A stretch of 64,000 bases of DNA from Thalassotalea mangrovi (GCF_005116735.1 NZ_SWDB01000004.1:1-64000); one strand, 5' to 3'. Positions 41,934-50,725 are shown, counted from the stretch's first letter. Numbers and translations are program-made. The notes: a model not told the origin generated them from the sequence alone.

Positions 41934-43109
41934 ATGAAAATTACCCGAGTTGAGATTTTTGATATTCATTGCCCTAAGCGAGAGGTCTGGAATCCGGTCT
42001 TTGTGCGAATTCATACCGATGCTGGCATCAGTGGCGTTGGTGAAGCGGGACTGGCCTATGATTTGGGTCACAGCGCTGCAGCTCATATGATCAAAGAGAT
42101 AGCCGAAGCTATGCTGATTGGCTTCAACCCCTTTCAAACTGAACTGTTATGGTCGCGGATGCTAAGGGAAAGTTTCTGGGGGCTCGGCGGCGGTCCGGTG
42201 ATTTATGCGGCGATGAGTGCCATCGATACCGCTCTGTGGGATATTAAGGGCAAGGCTTTGAATGTGCCTGTATATCAACTATTGGGCGGCAAAGTTAATG
42301 AAAAACTGCGTACCTATGCCAGTCAGCTGCAATTTGACTGGGATACACAAGTGAATCGCTTAAACGATCCTGCTGATTATGCCAGGGCGACGGAAAAAGC
42401 CTTAAAAGAAGGTTACGATGCAGTCAAAGTCGATCCCATTATGTATGACATGCATGGCGTCACTCACTTTGACCGGACTAAGTTGTTCACCAATCCGGAG
42501 CTGAAGTTATTCCGGGCCCGGTTGGCAGCAATTCGCGATGTCATGGGCGATGATGGCGATATTATTTTCGAATGCCATAGCCTGTTAGGCGCAACGACAG
42601 CGATACAGTTGGGCGATATGGTCGAAGAGTTCCGTTGTATGTATTACGAAGAGCCGGTGAATTACCTAAATTCGGATTTACATAAGAAAGTCGCTGATAA
42701 GGTCAATGTACCGATTGCCGGCGGTGAGCGCTTGTATAACCGGTGGGGCATCAAACCTTACATGCAGGACCAGTCAATCGATGTGCTACAGCCGGATGTT
42801 GGTTTGTGTGGAGGATTTACTGAAACGAAAAAAGTGTGTGATTATGCCGACACCTTCGATGTTCGAATTCAGGCCCATGTATGCGGTGGGCCGGTGGCGA
42901 CCGCTGCTGCCTTGCACCTGGAAACCGCACTACCTAATTTCCTGATTCATGAGCACCACACCTATGCGATTAAAGACTGGAACAGGGAACTATGCGTTCA
43001 GGATTTGCAGCCAGTGAATGGCTATTTCCAGGTCAGTGATGAGCCAGGTTTAGGCATCGAGCTTAATGACGAGGTGGTTTACCGGTCTCCGAATATGGAG
43101 GTTAAATAA
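41934..43109 (+). CDS. enolase-superfamily dehydratase (mandelate racemase/muconate lactonizing type)
   Basis: A 391-residue member of the enolase superfamily, mandelate racemase branch. The ATG at 41934 follows GGAAGGAA. The capping domain comes first, with ESFWGLGGGPVIYAAMSAID. In the barrel, AVKVDP carries the catalytic Lys, and metal ligands are likely in IIFECHS, YYEEPV and AGGERLYNRWG; then QPDVGLCGG and the general base His in QAHVCGGPV follow. The GGERL...RWG stretch resembles gluconate/galactonate dehydratases. The sugar acid cannot be named. It is probably in an operon with the class II aldolase. Confidence 0.85.
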   Translation: MKITRVEIFDIHCPKREVWNPVFVRIHTDAGISGVGEAGLAYDLGHSAAAHMIKEIAEAMLIGFNPFQTELLWSRMLRESFWGLGGGPVIYAAMSAIDTALWDIKGKALNVPVYQLLGGKVNEKLRTYASQLQFDWDTQVNRLNDPADYARATEKALKEGYDAVKVDPIMYDMHGVTHFDRTKLFTNPELKLFRARLAAIRDVMGDDGDIIFECHSLLGATTAIQLGDMVEEFRCMYYEEPVNYLNSDLHKKVADKVNVPIAGGERLYNRWGIKPYMQDQSIDVLQPDVGLCGGFTETKKVCDYADTFDVRIQAHVCGGPVATAAALHLETALPNFLIHEHHTYAIKDWNRELCVQDLQPVNGYFQVSDEPGLGIELNDEVVYRSPNMEVK

Positions 43110-43124
43110 GTTTTAGGAGGGAGA

Positions 43125-43330
43125 CTAACGTCGGTTATTGCCACGGACGGCATGTATGCAGAAAATGCAGGGAGCAATTTTCTGTGAGGACTGCGTCGAA
43201 GGAAACTAGTGTCGGTTATCGCCACAGACGACATGGTTGCAGAAAATACTTAAGCAATGAGTGCTGTTACGACAACGTCCTCACCGATGAAATCCTCACC
43301 GACATCGTCCTCGGCGACGCACTCTCCCAC
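43125..43330. repeat. intergenic repeat stretch
   Basis: Two related stretches begin with GTCGGTTATTGCCAC (43130) and GTCGGTTATCGCCAC (43212) and carry ATGCAGAAAAT nearby; short repeats of CCTCACCGAC type follow. Similar GCAGAAAATGCAGG words are found near 34260 and, in part, near 60002 and 62260. Nothing coding is seen. Confidence 0.6.
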
Positions 43331-43339
43331 CATAAACAA

Positions 43340-43366
43340 AGACTTTAGGTCGCTGACCTAAAGTCT
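43340..43366 (-). terminator. hairpin spanning the amidohydrolase stop codon
   Basis: Perfect 12-bp arms AGACTTTAGGTC and GACCTAAAGTCT with a GCT loop. The TAG stop of the minus-strand gene lies in the first arm read by its transcript, and TTTGTTT follows the second. Confidence 0.8.
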
Positions 43367-44233
43367 GTAAATCCTTTTGGCATTATCATGAGCCAGTACC
43401 TGGAACGCCTCGTCGCTCAGGTCTAACTCTTCAGAATAACCAAGCCAGAGGTCGTCGTATGGAATGCTGAGCAAATTAATTGGAAAGTTACTGGCCAGCA
43501 TTAACTTATCGAGGCCGTACAAGTTTTTTAGTTTATGAACCAGCCACTTTGCCTGTTGCCAGTTCCAGCGTAGGTTTTGCATTTCCATGCCGGAAATTTT
43601 CACGGCAATGTTATCCTGATCAGAAAAGTAATGCATGGCCGCTCGCCACATGGCATATTCGGGCAACGCGGGCCATTCGCTGTAATCCCTGAGAATGCCC
43701 GCATGGTTGATACATATCTGCAAATCAGGATACTTACTGGCAAGCGTTGCCAGACGTATCGCACTATCTAAATCACAGCAATCGAGCTGTGCTTCAAAAA
43801 TGAGTTGGTTTTCCGCCAGTAGCGCCAGGTTTTTCTCAAACGTTGGGTCATTGAGTAACCACTCACCATGTTCATCAATAATATGCCGAACACCGATAAA
43901 ATGGCTGTAGTGTTTCAGGCGCTTGAGAGATTCGCGAAAATCGTCTTTGGTTAAATCCGCACAGGCAATGGAACGATAAGTGGGTAATGTCCGGTTGTTG
44001 AGGAAATCCAGCTCTTTTTCCGGATTAAGATTGTCGAATCCGGCTTCGATATGCACTAAGCCTTGTAACTGGATAGCTGGGTTGGTGGGTAAATGCGTCT
44101 CGTTAAAGTTTTTCTGGAGTATTTTTTTATTATGCCAAAAGGGAGGGTGATCGGGTTTTAGCCAATGATAATGACCATTTTGATAATCAAAAAAATGTAG
44201 ATGGGGATCGATGATGTTGATCGAATCAGCCAT
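43358..44233 (-). CDS. amidohydrolase family protein (sugar lactonase-like)
   Basis: A 291-residue TIM-barrel hydrolase of the amidohydrolase-2 group, which includes L-fucono- and L-rhamnono-lactonases. The metal motif DPHLHFFD is at the N-terminus; QICINHAG and LMLASNFPINLL are the later signatures. The ATG at 44233 has GGGAG six bases upstream; an ATG four codons earlier is the alternative. It follows the SDR gene by 12 bp. A dehydrogenase then a lactonase is the usual first pair in oxidative sugar breakdown, matching the dehydratase and aldolase encoded on the other strand. Confidence 0.82.
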   Translation of the reverse strand: MADSINIIDPHLHFFDYQNGHYHWLKPDHPPFWHNKKILQKNFNETHLPTNPAIQLQGLVHIEAGFDNLNPEKELDFLNNRTLPTYRSIACADLTKDDFRESLKRLKHYSHFIGVRHIIDEHGEWLLNDPTFEKNLALLAENQLIFEAQLDCCDLDSAIRLATLASKYPDLQICINHAGILRDYSEWPALPEYAMWRAAMHYFSDQDNIAVKISGMEMQNLRWNWQQAKWLVHKLKNLYGLDKLMLASNFPINLLSIPYDDLWLGYSEELDLSDEAFQVLAHDNAKRIYRL

Positions 44234-44245
44234 GGTAACTCCCAT

Positions 44246-44983
44246 TTACCCTGTGGTGTAACCACCGTCGATGACCTGCAGCGCACCGGTAATAAAGCTT
44301 GCCTTGTCGCCAGCCAGAAATAACGCGTATTCTGCCACTTCATCGGGTTGTCCAAGCCGTCCGATTGGTTGCAGGGCTTCTTCCTCCCGATGTACCTCTT
44401 GCTTGTCGGCTCCCGAACGCTTGCAATACGCATCGATCGCCCGGTGATACAAGGGCGTTTCGATGGTGCCAGGGCAAATGGCATTGGCGCGGATATTAAA
44501 CTGAGCATAATCTAACGCCGTGGTTTTTGCCATGGCAGCCAGGGCATGCTTGCTTAGGCAATAAGCAAATGAATTGCTTTTGGCAATCAGTGCCTGGTCG
44601 GAAGCGATGTATAAAATTACCCCCGAGTTTTGCTGTTTCATCATCGGCAGCACAGCCTGCGTCGCGGCAAAGGCACCTTTTACATTAAGATCAATGAGGT
44701 CATCAAAGACTTTTTCACTGGTGTTTTCAATATTGGCAGACAAATGACGCCCAGCGTTTGAGATCAGTACATCGACTCGACCGGATTGTTTAATAATGTT
44801 TTCGATGGCCTTTTGTGTGGCATTAAAGTCACTGACATCGCATTGCACATATTCACCATTTTCGCCGGGTTTTAAATCCAGGTTAAATACCCGATAGCCA
44901 TTTTGTTCAAAGCATTTGACAATGGCGGCGCCGATACCGGATGACCCACCGGTTATGATGCAAATATTTTCCTGATTACTCAT
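44246..44983 (-). CDS. short-chain dehydrogenase/reductase
   Basis: A 245-residue classical SDR. The cofactor motif is TGGSSGIG (11-18), with Asp36 in FNLDLKPG favouring NAD. LISNAG is followed by the catalytic Ser in YIASDQ and the YCLSK Tyr/Lys pair; the C-terminus ends in VIDGGYTTG. It probably oxidises a sugar or similar alcohol, and the lactonase-like gene follows 12 bp on. Its ATG overlaps the stop of the NRDE gene (ATGA), so the two are translationally coupled. Confidence 0.88.
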   Translation of the reverse strand: MSNQENICIITGGSSGIGAAIVKCFEQNGYRVFNLDLKPGENGEYVQCDVSDFNATQKAIENIIKQSGRVDVLISNAGRHLSANIENTSEKVFDDLIDLNVKGAFAATQAVLPMMKQQNSGVILYIASDQALIAKSNSFAYCLSKHALAAMAKTTALDYAQFNIRANAICPGTIETPLYHRAIDAYCKRSGADKQEVHREEEALQPIGRLGQPDEVAEYALFLAGDKASFITGALQVIDGGYTTG

Positions 44984-45819
44984 GAGTAATGTTTATCCTG
45001 TAATTGAAATTCTGCCATCGACTGTCGGTTGCCGTTATTATCGTAGGTTAACTCAAACAGGCTGGCGCCACCTTGCTTATGGGTGAAAAATAGCGTGGTC
45101 GAGCGAGTACCGTAGTGTTCTGATTGAATAAAAATACTGGATAACCGCCTTTCCCAGTCGATACCGACGCCGGTATCCGGTAAAAGTGCATCCGGGGCGG
45201 TACTTTGATCCTGCATTATCTCCAGTAAGGCATCTATTTGTAGGGGTTCATGCTTAGTTACTATCGTCTCAAGGGCTTTCTCGCCTTTGGCCATTTTCGG
45301 CCATTTATCGTTAAGATTGCCGTTGCAGATGGCATGAAAACCTTCGCCGAGTCTTTGTTGTTGCTGGGTTCGTGAGTTGTAACAAAACAGCGCCGGATCG
45401 CTGATGTCATTGCGCTGGTAAATCAGATTAAATGGATTGTATTCGTAACCGTTCACTAGCAACCAATCGAGATCAATATCGCTATCTTTTGATAGTGCGG
45501 TGCTTACCAACTCACCGCGTGAGCGCATCCGCTGTTGCTGGGGATGATCAGTTGCATTGCCATCGCGAATATTCGTCAGGGCGCTAAAGCGCAGGCCATT
45601 GGCAATATTGTCCGGATCATACGCCACGCCGAGCCAGGTTCCACCTGCCTGACTATCTTTGCCTGCGGTAATTTGCCATTTACCAGAAGACGCGTCATGG
45701 TGTTGTATTGGCCAGTGGTGCATGGCTTGCGTCGGCCGTCGATAAAACTCATCGCGATTGGCGCACACGATCAGTGGGTGATCGGGATGTTGGTTGATGG
45801 CGATAAACAAGATGCACAT
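44980..45819 (-). CDS. NRDE (TANGO2-like) family protein
   Basis: A 279-residue protein with the N-terminal signature MCILFIAINQHPDHPLIVCA then NRDEFYRRP, which defines the NRDE/TANGO2 family. Later conserved parts are GGTWLGV and FSALTNIRD. Human TANGO2 has been linked to haem and lipid handling, but no function is settled in bacteria. The Cys at position 2 and the NRDE motif resemble N-terminal nucleophile hydrolases. The gene lies 15 bp after thrE and overlaps the SDR start by four bases. Confidence 0.85.
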   Translation of the reverse strand: MCILFIAINQHPDHPLIVCANRDEFYRRPTQAMHHWPIQHHDASSGKWQITAGKDSQAGGTWLGVAYDPDNIANGLRFSALTNIRDGNATDHPQQQRMRSRGELVSTALSKDSDIDLDWLLVNGYEYNPFNLIYQRNDISDPALFCYNSRTQQQQRLGEGFHAICNGNLNDKWPKMAKGEKALETIVTKHEPLQIDALLEIMQDQSTAPDALLPDTGVGIDWERRLSSIFIQSEHYGTRSTTLFFTHKQGGASLFELTYDNNGNRQSMAEFQLQDKHYS

Positions 45820-45834
45820 GGTTGTTTTAACCTT

Positions 45835-47058
45835 TTACAGGGAAGACTTAGGCCGTACCGCGACATTAGCAAAGATTAATCCTGCGACTATCGACATAAA
45901 AATCAAAAAGGTTTCAGAGCCAATTTGATTGATTTTAACAATTTCTGTGCCTGTCACTAAAGAGTTTAAGCCGATATACACTTTCGAACCGGGTACCAGA
46001 ACGACAAGGCCCTGCAGCATTACTATGGTGGCTGGGGCTTTGGCAAAGCGGGCGAACAGGTTGGAATAGACGCCAATCGCAAAGGCTCCAGCAAAGGCAC
46101 CGAGTGCCACGCCCACATACATGCCAGCCCAGCGGCTGGCGCTGAAAGCAATGAAACCGGCTAAAATGCCCCACAGCGCATGGCGAGGGCGGGCACGGAA
46201 TATGACCACGAGTGATAACGAGAGAATAAATACCGCCAGCCATACGGTCCAGTCGGGAACCGGAGTGCTGGCCACAAATTCTGCCCGGCCCCATATCAGG
46301 TTGGCGATTGCCATTCCCAGTACACCACCGAAATAGAGCTTAAACAGGATCATCACCGCATGCATGATTTTCGCCGTTCCTGATATCAAATCTTTTTCCG
46401 ACAGTTCCGCAAGACCTGTGGTTAGTGACAAACCAGGAATAAAAATAATAATGGATGACAAAATCACCAGCGTTGTATTTATCGATGGATCGTATTGGCT
46501 TATCGCACTGGCCGCAAGGGCGATGATGATCGCCGTGATGGGCTCCAGTGCGTTGGCAACGCCCTTTGAGCGTTCTGACCAGAGCACCAGGAAATAAACC
46601 AGAAAGCCTAATATGGTTGACCAGAAAACATCGTGCCAGGTGGTATGCATAAGTAGCGCGAAAGCGCCCGGAGAGGCACCATAAGCAAGAAAAATAAGAA
46701 ACCCATGATAAGGAGAAGGGCGCTGGGCAATATCTTCGAGCCGTTCAATGGCTTCGGCCAGTGTTCTTTGTCCAGACGCGAGTTCTTCAACCAAATCGTT
46801 AGCTCGGGAGAGGGCGCCTAAATCAATATCCCCTGGGTTAACCCGCACTACATAATTGTATTCTTGCTGATCTTCGATATTGTAAAGGACAAACGTCAGG
46901 GCAGTCGGGGTGATAACGAAAGAGGCGGGAATTTCAAGAAAGTTGGATACACTTTTCAAGTGACTTTCGAGGCGGTAGGCCGTAGCACCGAACTTGTGTA
47001 GCGATTTTCCGAGGGCGACGATAAAGTGACGTTTCTGGGTAAATGAATCGGGCTTCAC
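45835..47058 (-). CDS. threonine/serine exporter ThrE family
   Basis: A 407-residue membrane protein of the ThrE type. The N-terminal soluble domain (about 1-110; CysLess, with RLESHLKSVSNFLEIPASF) is followed by about ten membrane helices, in two groups of five that correspond to DUF1212 and DUF3815 halves. ThrE proteins export threonine and serine in corynebacteria. It is the first gene of an operon with NRDE, SDR and amidohydrolase genes; how export relates to these enzymes is not obvious, so another small-molecule substrate is possible. Confidence 0.82.
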   Translation of the reverse strand: MKPDSFTQKRHFIVALGKSLHKFGATAYRLESHLKSVSNFLEIPASFVITPTALTFVLYNIEDQQEYNYVVRVNPGDIDLGALSRANDLVEELASGQRTLAEAIERLEDIAQRPSPYHGFLIFLAYGASPGAFALLMHTTWHDVFWSTILGFLVYFLVLWSERSKGVANALEPITAIIIALAASAISQYDPSINTTLVILSSIIIFIPGLSLTTGLAELSEKDLISGTAKIMHAVMILFKLYFGGVLGMAIANLIWGRAEFVASTPVPDWTVWLAVFILSLSLVVIFRARPRHALWGILAGFIAFSASRWAGMYVGVALGAFAGAFAIGVYSNLFARFAKAPATIVMLQGLVVLVPGSKVYIGLNSLVTGTEIVKINQIGSETFLIFMSIVAGLIFANVAVRPKSSL

Positions 47059-47229
47059 GTAACTTCCAAATTGACCGAATAGTTAACCCAATTTTACTTG
47101 GTATTGGCAAAAGAATCGACCTTAGTGAATCGCAATTACATTGAAAATACAAAGAAAAACTTGTGTTGTTATTTTGTTCTGAGAAGATTGTAATGGTTAC
47201 CAATAAGAAGAAAAGAAGAAAAAAAGTAG

Positions 47230-47694
47230 ATGAAAAAAACAATAATTAAGGTGATGTTTCCCGCTTTAACTCTGTTTGTGGCTACTGCTTCGGCGGCTAA
47301 TAATAGTTATCTTTGCCAGGTGGAACATAGTGCTGGTTTTCAATATCAACAAGAAACTAAAAGTTGGTCATCAAACGCTACGCATGAAGTGATTGAGGCC
47401 TATAAAATTCAGCCAAATTCCAGAGGTTCCAATATCGAGGAATATCCGTATGAATGGGTTCGGGTGACAGACGATTCATTTTTAGGTTTTTGCAGAGATT
47501 TTAATCTCGACGCCCGGATGCATTGTAAAGGCATAGGTAAGTTGGAGTTTCACAAAGACAGTAAACGATTTTTGTTTGTCAGCGATAAAGGCTATGTTGC
47601 TTACAATTCGCCGCGCCCAATTCATTATAAGGCCGATAGCACTAGCCCGGAGCCGATGATGGAAATAGGCCGATGCGAGCGAATGGAAGAATAA
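47230..47694 (+). CDS. exported protein of unknown function
   Basis: A 154-residue protein with a clear signal peptide (about 1-22, ending TASA). The mature part has four cysteines (YLCQVEH, GFCRDF, MHCKGIG, GRCERMEE), probably two disulfides, and many aromatic residues. It looks like a single small beta-rich periplasmic domain, but I recognise no family. It is divergent from thrE, has no terminator of its own that I can see, and a composite repeat element begins 10 bp after it. The start is near a purine-rich stretch (AAGAAAAGAAGAAAAAAAG). Confidence 0.65.
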   Translation: MKKTIIKVMFPALTLFVATASAANNSYLCQVEHSAGFQYQQETKSWSSNATHEVIEAYKIQPNSRGSNIEEYPYEWVRVTDDSFLGFCRDFNLDARMHCKGIGKLEFHKDSKRFLFVSDKGYVAYNSPRPIHYKADSTSPEPMMEIGRCERMEE

Positions 47695-47703
47695 AGACGA
47701 TGA

Positions 47704-47915
47704 AATCGAGGGTTTCAGGTTTCAGGTTTCAGGTTTCGGAGGGCGAACGGCCTTTGTTTTAAGCTACGAGCACGCTGCTTCTAGCACACGTTGTTCCGAG
47801 CACGCTGACAAATCAGCTCCTGGCACACTGCGTTCCTAGCATGCAAAATCATGGATTTTTCGCCTGGCAAAAACTAAAGAGCGAGATCCCGGTCGACACC
47901 GGGATGACAATGCTT
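47704..47915. repeat. composite repeat element, copy C
   Basis: In order: GGTTTCA units with a strict 7-bp period (47711-47738), the conserved 28-bp module (47737-47765), a row of hairpin units joined by linkers of CTAGCAC/CGAGCAC type (47766-47872), and the REP-like palindrome ATCCCGG/CCGGGAT (47886-47908). It is the inverse orientation of copy B. Confidence 0.85.
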
Positions 47916-47947
47916 TAAGGCTTTAGGTTTTTAGGGCTTTTGGATGT

Positions 47948-48066
47948 CACCCTTAGACAACTTTCGTCACCCTTCGACACCCGATAAACCTAGTAGTTTC
48001 GTCACCCTTCGACACCCAATAAACCTAGTAGTTTCGTCATACCCTGCCACGACAGGGTATCTTTGC
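47948..48066. repeat. 35-bp tandem repeat and REP-like palindrome
   Basis: A 35-bp unit (TTTCGTCACCCTTCGACACC then CGATAAACCTAGTAG) is repeated at 47962 and 47997 with one difference, and a third copy breaks off at 48032 into GTCATACCCTG-loop-CAGGGTATC. The CACCCTTNGACA core is the complement of the decamer repeat near 34.2 kb. The stretch from 48067 to 48297 shows no gene or further repeat that I recognise; it must hold the LysR promoter. Confidence 0.75.
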
Positions 48067-48297
48067 TGAAAAAACACAGTAGTTCCAGCTTCGATGTTGG
48101 TTATAGCGCTAAACATAGGCCGTGTACCATCAGCGAAGCTTGCCTTGCACCTCTTTGGTGCGGTTGTTAGTTGTTGGTGCGTTGCTATCTGTTTTTATTA
48201 CGAAAATTCAGGGCTGTAGCGTGTTTTTAACTTGGCGTGAGAATTGCTTTATAAATAATTCAATACCGCTGGATACCAATAACACTGATTTATTATT

Positions 48298-49179
48298 ATG
48301 GCCGTTCAAACACCGATTCGTGGATTACGATCTTTCTGCATTGCCGCTAAATGCCTGAGTTTCAAGCATGCTGCCGGGCAACTTTTCCTCACCCCATCCG
48401 CAGTGAGTCATCAAATTAAGCAGTTGGAAGACCAACTGGGCACAGATTTATTTAAACGTCAGACCCGTGCAATTGAGTTGACCAATGCAGGTAAACAATT
48501 TTATAAGGCGGTACAGCCGATTATTACCGACTTAGAAACGACAATTTCCGACTTTACCAATAACCAGCAAAACAAAACCATTAGTGTCAGCCTACCGGAA
48601 TTTTTTGCCAGTGAAATGTTCGTGCCCAGGTTAAGTGAATGGACCGATTTAAACCCGGACATCAACCTGCAACTGGAAACGGCAAAAGCTGGAGCAACCC
48701 CGGTTCGTGGCGACTTAAGCGTAGTTTTGGCAAATGGCAAACCCAATGGCAGTATCGTTACTGAGTTATTCCCTCTGCGTTATGTACCAGCGTGTAGTAA
48801 GCGCTTATATCGCAAGTATGCTCAGGATGGCTTTGAAGCACTCAAAAAAGTGCCCCTTATCCTGCATCAGTCAAGGCCCTGGTCATGGCATCAGTGGGCG
48901 GAACATGTGGGTGTTCATGATTTCGATCCAAAGCAGATCATTCAGTTTGATAGTATGTTTGGTCTGGCTCGTGCGGCGCAGCAGGGAATGGGTATTGCTC
49001 TGGTGCCCATGCCAATCAGCCAGAGCTGGTTCCAGGAACAACACCTGGTACGTTTGTTTGAACAGGAATTGGCAACGAATGACAGGTACTATTTACTGCA
49101 ACATGAGAATATCGAAAACTCAGCAGAGCTGGAAACCTTTGCCAATTGGGTAAAAGCGGCGTTTGCAGATTGTGCCTGA
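48298..49179 (+). CDS. LysR-family transcriptional regulator (GcvA-like)
   Basis: A 293-residue LysR-type regulator. The winged helix at the N-terminus (LRSFCIAAKCLSFKHAAGQL, then TPSAVSHQIKQLEDQLGTDL) and the effector domain with VPMPISQSWF near the end match the GcvA-like group. The target is unknown: the usual divergent partner gene is missing, and both sides are repeat DNA. No clear ribosome site precedes the ATG. Confidence 0.82.
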   Translation: MAVQTPIRGLRSFCIAAKCLSFKHAAGQLFLTPSAVSHQIKQLEDQLGTDLFKRQTRAIELTNAGKQFYKAVQPIITDLETTISDFTNNQQNKTISVSLPEFFASEMFVPRLSEWTDLNPDINLQLETAKAGATPVRGDLSVVLANGKPNGSIVTELFPLRYVPACSKRLYRKYAQDGFEALKKVPLILHQSRPWSWHQWAEHVGVHDFDPKQIIQFDSMFGLARAAQQGMGIALVPMPISQSWFQEQHLVRLFEQELATNDRYYLLQHENIENSAELETFANWVKAAFADCA

Positions 49180-49180
49180 T

Positions 49181-49207
49181 ATTCGCTCGCTTAATTGGCG
49201 AGCGAAT
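49181..49207 (+). terminator. hairpin after the LysR gene
   Basis: ATTCGCTCGC and GCGAGCGAAT are perfect 10-bp arms around TTAATTG, two bases after the stop codon. No T-run follows; a hairpin row begins directly after it. Confidence 0.7.
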
Positions 49208-49391
49208 AGCACACTGCGTTCCTAGCACGTTTCACTCCTAGCACACAGCCTAACCTGCTCCTGGTATGCAAAATTGAAAATTTTGCGCCTGGCTGCTGTT
49301 GTCTGACGCTTGTCAGTATCCAAACTCGCGTTGTAAACGCTCTCCAGTTTTGTCATACCCTGCCACGACAGGGTATCTCTGCAAAATAATT
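49208..49391. repeat. hairpin row, copy G, with REP-like palindrome
   Basis: Linkers of TCCTAGCAC/TCCTGGTAT type separate short units, including GCAAAATT/AATTTTGC; the row ends with GCGCCTGGC near 49291. A REP-like palindrome ATACCCTG/CAGGGTAT follows at 49355-49376. The 28-bp module and the 7-bp units are missing from this copy. Confidence 0.75.
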
Positions 49392-49529
49392 GAATAATTT
49401 AGGTACTGGATTCTGGCAACCGAGAAAAGAAGGTCGTCAACGAGCCTATATAACGGATTTAGTCAAACTAACTCTGTACTTAGATTGACTTTTTGCACGT
49501 TGCATATTCACGAAGCATTCAGGTCTAGT

Positions 49530-49705
49530 AAATATTAGCGTTCTAGGCGCGACTGATGTAGTCGCATGCCAGGAGTGGCGTTTTTTGCCTCGTGCTAGAA
49601 GCTAATGTTGTCTAACAGGCGCGACGCTTGTTGTCGCATGCTAGGAATGAACCTACGGTTCATGTGCTAGGCGAGGCGATTTTCGCCTCATGCTAGATGC
49701 CTTCT
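49530..49705. repeat. hairpin row, copy H
   Basis: Three or more units with clear stems: GCGAC/GTCGC (49611-49633), ATGAACC/GGTTCAT (49645-49661), GAGGCGA/TCGCCTC (49672-49690), joined by ATGCTAGGA and GTGCTAGGC. A second set starts at 49540 with GCGACT/AGTCGC. No 7-bp block is attached. The remaining stretch to 49867 is the promoter region of the next gene. Confidence 0.85.
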
Positions 49706-49867
49706 TAAAAACCAGCCATAAAGCGCAAAGTTCGCTTTATGGCGTGAAATAAATTCACGTCATATCTACAACATTTTTCGTTTGTCAGTCGGGCCAGGGA
49801 TTCACTAAATTGTCAGTGTTGCCACAAGGTAACTTTGATGATGAAAACCAAACCGAGGAGAAACATC

Positions 49868-50389
49868 ATGTCGACTAAAACAACCTATTTTTACAGATCT
49901 TTGCTTTTCTGTATTTTGGCCTGCTCGCATGGGGCTCGAGCTAATGAAAATGTGGAACTGGCGAAACTGGAAAAGCCATTCAAAGTAGCGGTAGTGAAAA
50001 ATGCCCCTGGCAGTGATGCAATAATGTCCGGCGAGCTGGTTGAAGGTGCAAGTGAGTTAGCATCAGCGACCATGGATGCTGCAACCCAGTACGAAAAAGC
50101 CATGGGATTATGTGCCCTGAATATTAAAACCAAAGATTATGCAGCGGCGGACAGCGCCTGTAGCGATGCGATTCAAGCGTTGGCAGGTATTGAAAAGGAC
50201 AGTGAAACGTTACGCTACCTGTCTGCCATGGCGTATAGTAACCGGGCGATTGTTCGGTATTTTATGAGCGATACTCTGGGAGCATACAGCGATTTAAACC
50301 GGGCATTGGAATTTAGCCAGGATGAAATCGTGATGGGTAATTTAACCCGTTTGAACGTGGCATACCTAAAGTCTCAGGTGAGTCCTTAA
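49868..50389 (+). CDS. exported tetratricopeptide-like protein, unknown function
   Basis: A 173-residue protein from the ATG at 49868, which has GAGGAG seven bases upstream. A signal peptide ends near GARA. The mature part is helical with two TPR-like pairs (ATQYEKAMGLCALNIKTKDY and, later, YSNRAIVRYFMSDTLGAYSD). Two cysteines (GLCALN, SACSDA) could form a disulfide. TPR proteins bind partners; no partner is suggested by the neighbours, which are repeat DNA on both sides and a terminator 110 bp on. Confidence 0.65.
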   Translation: MSTKTTYFYRSLLFCILACSHGARANENVELAKLEKPFKVAVVKNAPGSDAIMSGELVEGASELASATMDAATQYEKAMGLCALNIKTKDYAAADSACSDAIQALAGIEKDSETLRYLSAMAYSNRAIVRYFMSDTLGAYSDLNRALEFSQDEIVMGNLTRLNVAYLKSQVSP

Positions 50390-50502
50390 CCCCGTCAACA
50401 TAGTAATAACTAGCACGGGACCGTTTAACCCATGTTTAACTCACCAGGGTTAGCGGAGTAACATCAGGACAACAGGATAAAAAATATGTCACAGCAACAA
50501 CG

Positions 50503-50538
50503 AAAGCGAATGGTTTAAACAGAATCATTCGCTTTTTT
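50503..50538 (+). terminator. terminator after the TPR-like gene
   Basis: AAAGCGAATG pairs with CATTCGCTTT around a 13-base loop and is followed by TTTTC. It is 113 bp past the stop codon. Confidence 0.85.
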
Positions 50539-50555
50539 TCGTCGTTATAGACGGA

Positions 50556-50695
50556 AAAAAGCGAAAAGCTGAAAGCTACAAGCTGTAAGCCGCAAGTAAC
50601 GTTTTTTGGTGATCCACCTTCCACCAGCGCAGCTTACCTCAAATATGCGACAGCGAGAGCATATTATCCACCAGCGCAGCATACCTCTTATAGCA
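50556..50695. repeat. 7-bp repeats and a CAGCGCAGC repeat pair
   Basis: AAGCTGA AAGCTAC AAGCTGT AAGCCGC units run from 50564 with a 7-bp period. Then CCACCAGCGCAGCTTACCTC (50623-50642) and a near copy CCACCAGCGCAGCATACCTC (50669-50688) enclose a short palindrome ATATGC/GCATAT. The same word, with small changes, occurs at 52332-52351 and 61991-62010. Confidence 0.7.
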
Positions 50696-50725
50696 AAATC
50701 AAAAGCGGTAACTTTTGATTTAAGC

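Noticed and set aside
49208-49705. Repeat rows taken as a CRISPR array
   Set aside because: The constant part is only about nine bases, the variable parts are self-complementary and recur in other rows, and there are no cas genes.
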